A stretch of 13,715 nucleotides of DNA, from positions 1 through 13,715 of the forward strand of contig JAAFHG010000059.1 in NCBI GenBank assembly GCA_013297585.1, given 5' to 3'. Shown in pieces: positions 8,050 to 13,715 of the stretch (position 1 is the first letter of the stretch; every line of letters begins with the position of its first letter). Source of the DNA: Chitinophagales bacterium (GTDB lineage: Bacteria > Bacteroidota > Bacteroidia > Chitinophagales > Chitinophagaceae). A program made the position numbers and the translations under genes. The notes beneath the pieces are model-generated. The model was given only the letters and a program-made list of their open reading frames with translations. It had not been told where the DNA came from and did not search any database.

Positions 8050-8907
8050 ATGTTTAAAAAATGGAAAGAAAAATGGAAAGTTAGCTGGTTGCAATTCGTA
8101 CTAATTATTTGCACTTTTGCTTGCGGCGGTAGTTTGTGTGGCTTTGTTGGTAGAAAATTACTCAGCTTCACTTCTTTAGAAAAAGGTTTAATATATTTTA
8201 TTGTATACATTATTACAATGTCTATCCTTTGGCCTTTTTGCGTACTATTAATAAGTATTCCTTTGGGGCAGTTTACTTTCTTTAGAAATTATCTACAAAG
8301 AATGGCCAATAGAATGACAAGAAAAGTAAATACAACCAGGCGCATTGCAATTTTTGCATCTGGTGCTGGTAGTAATGCCGCAAAAATTATTGAGCATTTA
8401 CAAAAAAACCAACACATACAAGTTTCCTTGATTGTGTGCAATAAACCAGAGGCGGGTGTTTTAAACATTGCCAAAGCCAATAACATTGAAACTTTGCTAA
8501 TAGAGAAAGAAATCTTTTTTAGAGGTGACGCTTATGTAAATACATTGAAAGCAAAACATATTGATTTTATAGTACTTGCTGGCTTTTTATGGAAAGTTCC
8601 TGCTGCCCTAATTCAAGCCTATCCTAATAAAATTATCAATATTCATCCAGCATTGCTGCCAAAATATGGTGGTAAAGGCATGTACGGTAATTTTGTACAC
8701 GAAGCAGTTGTAGCAAGCGGAGACATAGAAAGCGGCATTACCATACATTATGTAAATGAAAACTTTGATGAAGGTAAACACATTTTTCAAGTAAGTTGCG
8801 CTGTAAGTAAAGATGATACACCTGATATGGTGGCAGCTAAAATTCACCAACTAGAACACCAACATTTTCCAAAAGTGATAGAAGAAGTGGTTTTAGCAAC
8901 AGAGTAA
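8050..8907 (+). CDS. purN: Fusion of a DUF6787-like two-helix membrane domain with phosphoribosylglycinamide formyltransferase (PurN)
   Basis: This 285-residue protein has two parts. Residues 1-90 begin MFKKWKEKWKVSWLQF, with hydrophobic helices at about 14-35 and 47-70 and an ending GQFTFFRNYLQRMANRM. This resembles the small Bacteroidota family DUF6787, normally a stand-alone protein of about 90-95 residues. Residues 97-285 are a complete PurN, which transfers a formyl group from 10-formyl-tetrahydrofolate to glycinamide ribonucleotide in purine synthesis. It shows the phosphate loop SGAGSN (104-109) and catalytic Asn197 and His199 in NIHPALLPKY. Asp240 lies in the GITIHYVNENFDEGK segment. 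There is almost no linker. Internal ATGs at 8302 (Met85) and 8314 (Met89) could start a soluble PurN by themselves. The gene stands alone, divergent from actA and convergent with crtY. Confidence 0.9.
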   Translation: MFKKWKEKWKVSWLQFVLIICTFACGGSLCGFVGRKLLSFTSLEKGLIYFIVYIITMSILWPFCVLLISIPLGQFTFFRNYLQRMANRMTRKVNTTRRIAIFASGAGSNAAKIIEHLQKNQHIQVSLIVCNKPEAGVLNIAKANNIETLLIEKEIFFRGDAYVNTLKAKHIDFIVLAGFLWKVPAALIQAYPNKIINIHPALLPKYGGKGMYGNFVHEAVVASGDIESGITIHYVNENFDEGKHIFQVSCAVSKDDTPDMVAAKIHQLEHQHFPKVIEEVVLATE

Positions 8908-8943
8908 CTGCTGATTGTTTTAGCCACAGAGTAACTGCTGATT
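8890..8943 (+). repeat. Tandem 27-bp duplication over the purN stop codon
   Basis: Copies at 8890-8916 and 8917-8943 differ at one base (GCAACA versus GCCACA) and share the core CAGAGTAACTGCTGATT. Each copy holds the last codons VLATE and a TAA stop in the same frame, so the second copy is an in-frame echo of the gene's end lying downstream of the first stop. It looks like a recent slippage or unequal-exchange duplication. Confidence 0.9.
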
Positions 8944-8971
8944 AATGATGATGGATCTGATTTACTTTGAT

Positions 8972-8998
8972 AGAGTTATGCGTTAATGAAATAACTCT
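8972..8998. terminator. Possible stem-loop at the purN/crtY convergent junction
   Basis: AGAGTTAT and ATAACTCT form an eight-base perfect stem around an 11-base loop that contains the crtY stop codon. The genes converge here, so a stem could serve both transcripts. The stem is AT-rich, the loop is large, and no T-tract follows on either side, so intrinsic terminator activity is doubtful. Confidence 0.25.
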
Positions 8999-10167
8999 TG
9001 TAATGCTGCTTTAAGAAAAATACTTGTAGGTACACTATTCATTATTTGCAAATCTTCTAGCAAGTTGCTATCATTATCTAAAAAGCGAAAAATGGTTTTG
9101 GGGTTATTTTTTTGAAAAATATCCGCAAAAATGGTATCGCCATTTAATTTTTTGTGATGCAATACATTGAGTAGAACGCTATCGTATAATTTAAACTTCT
9201 TTTCTGAAAAGGTGGTTTTAGTAAATGAATGTTGATTTTTAACCAACGAAGTCACAATTTCTGCTGTGCGCTTTTGTATAAATTGAAACGCATAGCCACT
9301 ACTACCTTTTGCTTGCCCGCCTGCTATACCAATATTAATAATATGACCATTGCAATTTGGAAAATCAATATTGGTCATTGGTATAATGCCAAATTCTTCA
9401 TGTTCTATGTTGTAATCGGTAATGCCAAGCTTATTTTGGATATAGTCTTTAAGTGCATTTTTATAATCTGTTTGTTCTAGCAATTGCTCGGTAAACAACG
9501 TGTATTCTACCAAAGCTTGTGTGGTACTTGTAGGCAGCACATACATAAACGTAGTACCATGTTGTTGGCTTACTGTAAAATCCATAAATGTAGCTAGGCT
9601 AGGATTAAAAACAGGCTCTTGCGTATTAATTACCCATCCTTTAAAATGCTGCAATAAATAATACTTGCCTCGTGGCACTTTGGGCTGCTGAAAAATGATG
9701 CTGTTAAATACGTACTCAGCAGTAAAAGTTTCATTTTCTAGGTTTACTTCTACTTGATTTTTGTGGTTTACAATACTTTTTACAGTATCGTATTTAAAAG
9801 TAACATTAGGAAATTGCTGTGCAAAATGGATAACATGGTTGTAAAAATCCAAACCATGAATCATTTTGTAAGTGTAAGGTGCAATAGAAATAGTATCAGA
9901 AAATTGCTTAGAAAGAAATTGTATATCGTGCCAGCGATGGTGAACAATGTCCTCAAAAAGACCAGCTTTTTCTTCCCAAAAACACCAAGTTCTATCGTTT
10001 TTGTTTTTAGGTATTTGGTCAATTACTAAAATTTGTTTGTTACAAAGCGAAGGTTCTTGCAATAATCGCATCAACAAACTTAAACCAGCACAACCTGCAC
10101 CTGTGATGATATAATCGAAACCCCTAGCCCCTAAAGGGGAATTATTATGTGGCTTTGAACTGTGCAA
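8983..10167 (-). CDS. crtY: Lycopene beta-cyclase, CrtY type
   Basis: This protein of about 394 residues (less if the start lies later) cyclises the psi-ends of lycopene or gamma-carotene into beta-rings. The FAD dinucleotide-binding motif GAGCAG lies at 23-28 within FDYIITGAGCAGLSLLMRLL (about 17-36). DRTWCFWE (58-65) is a CrtY hallmark, as are LQHFKGWVINTQEP, FMDFTVSQQHGTTFMYVLP and the GIAGGQAKGSSGYAFQFIQ stretch near the C-terminal third. The start is unsure. No ATG precedes FDYIITGAG before an in-frame TAG at 10189-10191; the TTG at 10167 is the nearest usable codon. Residues about 9-16 (NSPLGARG) are encoded by a GC-rich repeat, so the natural N-terminus may have been altered. This is the last gene of the carotenoid set, 157 bp after crtZ. 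Confidence 0.92.
   Translation of the reverse strand: MHSSKPHNNSPLGARGFDYIITGAGCAGLSLLMRLLQEPSLCNKQILVIDQIPKNKNDRTWCFWEEKAGLFEDIVHHRWHDIQFLSKQFSDTISIAPYTYKMIHGLDFYNHVIHFAQQFPNVTFKYDTVKSIVNHKNQVEVNLENETFTAEYVFNSIIFQQPKVPRGKYYLLQHFKGWVINTQEPVFNPSLATFMDFTVSQQHGTTFMYVLPTSTTQALVEYTLFTEQLLEQTDYKNALKDYIQNKLGITDYNIEHEEFGIIPMTNIDFPNCNGHIINIGIAGGQAKGSSGYAFQFIQKRTAEIVTSLVKNQHSFTKTTFSEKKFKLYDSVLLNVLHHKKLNGDTIFADIFQKNNPKTIFRFLDNDSNLLEDLQIMNSVPTSIFLKAALQELFH
10121..10140. repeat. GC-rich palindromic repeat inside the crtY 5' end
   Basis: The plus strand has CCCCT twice, the second being the arm of CCCCT-AA-AGGGG (10128-10139). On the minus strand this is TCCCCTTTAGGGGCTAGGGG, read as SPLGARG in CrtY. It is an island of G and C in AT-rich DNA. 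Elements built around CCCCTAAAGGGG are, from memory, scattered widely through Bacteroidota genomes; a count in this genome would settle that. Confidence 0.6.
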
Positions 10168-10301
10168 TGTATATTTTATTTGTAGGTGCTAAATAGCGAT
10201 AAGAACGTACAAGTGAGTGACACAACAGAAGCTCAATTGAAAAACTACAGCTAGTTACCAAAACATCTTTACAATTGGTGTAATTCGTGAAATTGTTTTA
10301 A

Positions 10302-10319
10302 TCCCGATAGCTATCGGGA
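10302..10319. repeat. 18-bp perfect palindrome TCCCGATAGCTATCGGGA after crtZ
   Basis: The sequence TCCCGATAGCTATCGGGA is an uninterrupted perfect palindrome five bases beyond the crtZ stop. As RNA it folds into a seven-pair stem with an AGCU loop. From memory the same palindrome recurs between genes in many Bacteroidota genomes, so it is likely a dispersed repeat that may also end or stabilise the crtZ transcript. No long U-tract follows. The gap 10168-10324 holds no gene that I can support. Confidence 0.65.
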
Positions 10320-10324
10320 CGAGG

Positions 10325-10801
10325 TTACACAATACTATTCTTCAATGCTTCATCACGCTTTACTTTATCCCAATATTTTTTAGCAACTATTAGCATACCA
10401 AAACTTTCACCGTCTTCTTTATTAATGTGCTTATGATGCATTTTGTGTGCCCAACGAATCGCTTTAATATAACGACTATTGGTGCGTGTAAATAGCTTAA
10501 AACGTTGATGGATAATAATTTCGTGAAACAAAAAATACGCAAAGCCGTACATGGCAATACCTGCACCAATGCTTACTGAAACATAATTTTGATTCATGCT
10601 GCCAAGCATAATACACAACCAACTTGGTATAGCGAAAATGAGAAAGAAAGCATCATTTTTCTCGAAAAAGCCATGCGTTTTTTGGTGATGATCTTCATGC
10701 AAAAACCACAAAAAACCGTGCATTACATACTTATGCGTGAGCCAAGTTATGCCTTCCATTAAACAGAAAACGCCAAGTGTAATTAGGATGTATAACAGCA
10801 T
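10325..10801 (-). CDS. crtZ: Beta-carotene 3-hydroxylase, CrtZ type
   Basis: This 158-residue membrane protein of the fatty-acid-hydroxylase superfamily adds a 3-hydroxyl group to a carotenoid beta-ring using O2 and a di-iron centre. All four histidine motifs are present: HKYVMH (His23, His28), HEDHH (His35, His38, His39), HEIIIH (His93, His98) and HKMHH (His119, His122, His123). Hydrophobic segments lie at about 1-20 and 51-68, with a third between about 74 and 92. The length is typical of bacterial CrtZ. Its ATG shares one base with the cruF stop (TAATG), so the two are probably translationally coupled. An 18-bp palindrome lies just after its stop. Confidence 0.95.
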   Translation of the reverse strand: MLLYILITLGVFCLMEGITWLTHKYVMHGFLWFLHEDHHQKTHGFFEKNDAFFLIFAIPSWLCIMLGSMNQNYVSVSIGAGIAMYGFAYFLFHEIIIHQRFKLFTRTNSRYIKAIRWAHKMHHKHINKEDGESFGMLIVAKKYWDKVKRDEALKNSIV

Positions 10802-11490
10802 TATAGAAAAATTTGTAGCGCAATAAAAAATAACGACTGTATGATAAACAAATGTACAGCGAAATGGTTGTTTTTATTGAAGTTTAGCTTTCTAAAAAGT
10901 ATTAGTAAGAAAGCGCTGATAAAAAACCAGCACATATAATTATAAAATGGTATATATAAAGTGTGCCATTGCCAGAATTTTAACTCAATAGCTACTGGTT
11001 CCATTATAAAATCGAAAAAGGTAGCAAGCAACGCACCATCAATAATAAAACTCGCGGCTTTAAAACCTGGTCGCATTTGTTCGCCTTCTGGCAAATATTT
11101 AGCCTCGAGCCAAATGTTTATTTTACGCATAATAATACCAGCAGAATACACCACTACAAACCAATTGAGCCCTATTAAAAAAGGTACACCCAATAGTTTT
11201 GGTCCCATCACACTACCATAATGATAATGACCAAATAACTTACCCGTGTTTACACCAATCATTTCGGTAAACATACCTACCACAAAAGCAATCAACATAA
11301 ACAAATAAAACCGCCTGCTTCTATAATGTTGGGTATAAATCAGCAGCCCAAACATTAGCAATAGATTTAGTGGGGTGTTTTGTATAAACCAATCAGCATA
11401 GGGAGTAAATAAAATACCAATAAAGCCACTTACATGAAAGAGAATGGCTATAAATATGGCAATCTTGTATCGGGTTAAATATCGTTTCAA
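10801..11490 (-). CDS. cruF: Carotenoid 1,2-hydratase, CruF type (PF04240 family)
   Basis: This 229-residue protein with about seven hydrophobic helices belongs to the Caroten_synth/CruF family. Conserved acidic and polar sites include Glu76 with GVNTGKLFGHYHYG (79-92), GVPFLIGLNW (101-110), FDFIMEPVA (159-167) and FYNY (182-185). CruF adds water across the 1',2' double bond of the acyclic end of gamma-carotene or lycopene, giving a tertiary 1'-hydroxyl. In Bacteroidota the family works with CrtD in making saproxanthin and myxol-type pigments, and crtD lies directly upstream (51 bp). The start is a TTG at 11490: the frame has no ATG or GTG between the crtD stop and this codon, and the protein from TTG matches the expected N-terminal length. 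Its stop overlaps the crtZ start. Confidence 0.88.
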   Translation of the reverse strand: MKRYLTRYKIAIFIAILFHVSGFIGILFTPYADWFIQNTPLNLLLMFGLLIYTQHYRSRRFYLFMLIAFVVGMFTEMIGVNTGKLFGHYHYGSVMGPKLLGVPFLIGLNWFVVVYSAGIIMRKINIWLEAKYLPEGEQMRPGFKAASFIIDGALLATFFDFIMEPVAIELKFWQWHTLYIPFYNYMCWFFISAFLLILFRKLNFNKNNHFAVHLFIIQSLFFIALQIFL

Positions 11491-11541
11491 GGGGGTATTT
11501 TGAATAGGCGAAAGTAAGCAAGTAACTGTTACAGCAATTTG

Positions 11542-13041
11542 CTAGTGCGCCTTTTTATTCTTTTTCGTATCATCAGCCACTATATCACTCATTATTTTAG
11601 CACTTTGCAGGCAAAGCGGTATACCACCACCAGGATGCACACTACCACCCACAAAATACAAACCTTTAATAGCATTGGTAAAATTTGGATGGCGTAAAAA
11701 AGCGGCAAACTTACTGTTGCTGCTTGTACCATATAACGAACCCATGTATGAAGCCGTTCTACTTTCAATAGTAATTGGGTCTAGCACTTCTTCTACTTCT
11801 ATAAGCGAGGCAATATCTTTACCAAGTGCAGTAGACAACTTAGCAATAATAATTTCTCTGTAACACTGTGTAAATGCTTCCCAATTCTGACCAACATTAG
11901 CAGGCACATTTACCATTACAAACCAGTTCTCTTTACCATCAGGTGCTTGTAAACCTGGTTCGCATTTACTAGTAATATTGATGTAAATAGTTGGATCGTT
12001 GTAGAGATTTTTTGACTTAAACAAACTGTCAAACTCTGCTTTATAATCTTTGGTAAAGAAGATATTGTGCAACTCTAACTCTGGAAAACTAGCATTAATG
12101 CCCCAGTAAAAAATCAATGCACTGCTGCTACGTTCTTGCTTTAAAATTTTATTAGCCTTACGATAATCTTTAAGCAAATTGTTGTAGGTAAAATAAGCAT
12201 CCATATTACTAACAACGATTTCTGCGTAATGGTTATCATTATTAGCAACCAAACCTCTTACTTTATCCTCATGATGAATAATACTAGTAACAGGCGTATT
12301 AAAATGAAACACCACATTTTTCTTAAGAGCCAATTGATACAAAGCATTGGTAATGCTTATCATGCCACCTTTTGGGTAAAAGGTTCCTTCATTATGTTCA
12401 AGATGGGGTATTAAACTCAACATGCCTGGCGCCTTGTAAGGGCTGCTGCCGTTGTAAGTAGCATATCTATTAAATAGCTGTACCGTATGCGTTTTAGTAA
12501 AAGAGGCTTCGTTTACACTATGCAAGGTTTTAAACAAATACTTCGGCTTTGCGCTAGCAAGTGCCTTACGAATAGGCGCTTTGAACAAGGTTTTACGCTT
12601 GTGTAGCGAATGATTTAAAAAAATACTACCAACATTTTGATACACTTTTTCTGACTGTTGCAAATAACTCGTCAGCTTTTTTCCATCTTCACCTAGCTTG
12701 TTTTCTAATTCATTGGCAAAAGCATCTGTATTTGTGTAGGCATTTACAACAACACCATCATTATAAAAATATTTACAAGAAACAGGCAAAGCTTGGTAAG
12801 TAAAAAAATCAGCAATTGGCTCTTCGGCTAGCTCAAATAATGCCTCTATATTTCGTGGTTGGGTAAATAAACTAGGACCAGCATCAAACCTATAACCATT
12901 GGTTTCAAAATGCGAAAGCTTACCACCGGGATAGCTATTTTTCTCGTACACTTCTACTGCAAAACCTAGCACCGCAAGCCTTATAGCACTTGCTAAACCT
13001 GCAACACCCGCACCTATTATAATGGCTTTTTTGTGAGACAT
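11542..13041 (-). CDS. crtD: 1-hydroxycarotenoid 3,4-desaturase, CrtD type (CrtI family)
   Basis: This 499-residue FAD-dependent desaturase has GAGVAG at 10-15, ribose-binding Glu33 in VYEKNSYPGGK, FDAGPSLFTQP at 52-62, FNRYATYNGSSPYKAPG at 190-206, PKGGM at 223-227, and the C-terminal FAD motif GLYFVGGSVHPGGGIPL at 460-476. The family also includes phytoene desaturase CrtI. I prefer CrtD because Bacteroidota CrtI, as I recall, has an FDMGPSWYWMP-type segment where this protein has FDAGPSLFTQP. The FNRYATYNGS pattern and the adjacent cruF also favour CrtD. It would introduce the 3',4' double bond next to the 1'-hydroxyl made by CruF. The ATG at 13041 fits the motif spacing. idi lies 55 bp upstream and cruF 51 bp downstream. 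Automatic annotation would probably call it phytoene desaturase. Confidence 0.85.
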   Translation of the reverse strand: MSHKKAIIIGAGVAGLASAIRLAVLGFAVEVYEKNSYPGGKLSHFETNGYRFDAGPSLFTQPRNIEALFELAEEPIADFFTYQALPVSCKYFYNDGVVVNAYTNTDAFANELENKLGEDGKKLTSYLQQSEKVYQNVGSIFLNHSLHKRKTLFKAPIRKALASAKPKYLFKTLHSVNEASFTKTHTVQLFNRYATYNGSSPYKAPGMLSLIPHLEHNEGTFYPKGGMISITNALYQLALKKNVVFHFNTPVTSIIHHEDKVRGLVANNDNHYAEIVVSNMDAYFTYNNLLKDYRKANKILKQERSSSALIFYWGINASFPELELHNIFFTKDYKAEFDSLFKSKNLYNDPTIYINITSKCEPGLQAPDGKENWFVMVNVPANVGQNWEAFTQCYREIIIAKLSTALGKDIASLIEVEEVLDPITIESRTASYMGSLYGTSSNSKFAAFLRHPNFTNAIKGLYFVGGSVHPGGGIPLCLQSAKIMSDIVADDTKKNKKAH

Positions 13042-13096
13042 GTACCTAACTATTTTAGTGATTGGCAGTAAAAATAGGAATGCAATGGTTAATTAC

Positions 13097-13618
13097 TTAG
13101 CTTTTGTTTTCATCAAGCCAACTTACCACTTTAGGAAATGCAATATGAAACCACTCAGTAAAAAAATCAGGATTAGTTTTTAAAGATGCTTCAATTAAAG
13201 GCAATGCACGGTAAGCATAACTTTCTACTTCATCAAAATTTGGTAGCACCGTTCCATCAAAAGTGCCAATGAATACATGGTCAAATTCGTATTCAGTAAG
13301 GCCATTATTAAATTCTGCTTTGTAAGTAAAATCAAATGCCTTAGTCAGTTCTGTATCAAACCCCATTTCCTCTTGTAATCTGCGGTGAGCAGCAGCAAGG
13401 GTATCTTCATTTGGCCTAGGATGGCTGCAACAAGTATTTGTCCAAAGCCCACCGCTATGATACTTGCGCAGCGCTCTTTGTTGTAGTAATAATTCGCCTT
13501 TTTTGTTAAATACAAACACACTAAAAGCTCTGTGTAATAGTGCTTTTTCATGTGCTTCCATTTTTTCCATCAAGCCAATTTCTACATCCAATTCATTTAC
13601 AAGTACAACTGTTTCCAT
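13097..13618 (-). CDS. idi: Isopentenyl-diphosphate delta-isomerase, type I
   Basis: This 173-residue Nudix-fold enzyme interconverts isopentenyl and dimethylallyl diphosphate, supplying both building blocks for carotenoids. Active-site parts are visible: metal ligands His23 and His29 in EAHEKALLHRAF, catalytic Cys64 and metal ligand His66 in NTCCSHP, and Glu109/Glu111 in LTEYEFDH, which match the E-x-E pair of the E. coli enzyme. A Nudix-like AAAHRRLQEEMGF helix spans 75-87. Length and motif spacing are normal for type I. It is the first gene of the carotenoid set visible here. Upstream bases 13619-13715 contain no open frame: all three minus frames meet stops within the first 16 bases at the edge. 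A promoter is plausible there, but I found no clear TTTG/TAnnTTTG pair. Confidence 0.96.
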   Translation of the reverse strand: METVVLVNELDVEIGLMEKMEAHEKALLHRAFSVFVFNKKGELLLQQRALRKYHSGGLWTNTCCSHPRPNEDTLAAAHRRLQEEMGFDTELTKAFDFTYKAEFNNGLTEYEFDHVFIGTFDGTVLPNFDEVESYAYRALPLIEASLKTNPDFFTEWFHIAFPKVVSWLDENKS

Positions 13619-13715
13619 GGCTTAAAAATAATACGAATAAGTGACTTACAGAGGGAAACAAGCCCCCAATCATCAATCTTAAGCTAGCTTTAATCTTAAT
13701 TTAACCTAAAGAATG

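Noticed and set aside
11542..13041. Calling the 499-residue desaturase phytoene desaturase (CrtI)
   Set aside because: The N-terminal FDAGPSLFTQP and FNRYATYNGS patterns and the adjacent cruF favour CrtD, although the two families are close and the call is not certain.
13679..13693. AAGCTAGCTT palindrome upstream of idi
   Set aside because: A ten-base AT-rich palindrome is expected by chance at this composition, and no promoter pair lines up with it.
1..13715. CRISPR array, mobile element, defence or phage system
   Set aside because: No spaced direct repeats, transposase, integrase or nuclease-like proteins were seen; every sizeable gene belongs to respiration, purine or carotenoid metabolism.

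Overview
The window looks like a piece of a Bacteroidota chromosome, probably the Chitinophagales/Chitinophagaceae side of the phylum. It is AT-rich, its genes lack clear Shine-Dalgarno sites, and it carries a complete-looking Bacteroidota-style alternative complex III operon beside genes for an asymmetric monocyclic carotenoid. The family-level placement is inference; the phylum is well supported by the gene families.

Left part (1-7815, all minus strand, transcribed right to left): actA-actB-actC-actD-actE-actF, encoding alternative complex III, the menaquinol:cytochrome c oxidoreductase that replaces the bc1 complex. ActF runs off the left edge. ActA carries six CXXCH haem sites and ActE one. 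ActB carries 15 ferredoxin-type cysteines, enough for three [4Fe-4S] and one [3Fe-4S] cluster. ActC and ActF are NrfD-like membrane subunits, and ActD is a small two-helix subunit. Hairpins sit in the actA/actB and actC/actD gaps, and a plausible Bacteroidota-type -7 element lies before actA.

Middle (8050-8907, plus strand): one gene encoding a small two-helix membrane domain (DUF6787-like) joined in frame, with almost no linker, to a full glycinamide ribonucleotide formyltransferase (PurN). Its last codons and stop are duplicated in tandem.

Right part (8983-13618, all minus strand): idi-crtD-cruF-crtZ-crtY. These supply isoprenoid precursor (Idi) and modify lycopene at its two ends differently. 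CrtY and CrtZ make a 3-hydroxy beta-ring at one end; CruF and CrtD make a 1'-hydroxy-3',4'-didehydro end at the other. Together they predict a saproxanthin-type carotenoid. Phytoene synthase, phytoene desaturase and any ketolase are not in the window. Two short palindromic repeats lie in and near the crtZ-crtY junction; one is translated as part of the CrtY N-terminus, where no ATG start exists.

No tRNA, rRNA, CRISPR array, insertion sequence or phage gene was seen. The respiratory and carotenoid operons belong to known systems. The less ordinary points are the DUF6787-PurN fusion, the repeat inside the crtY 5' end, and the six-haem ActA.
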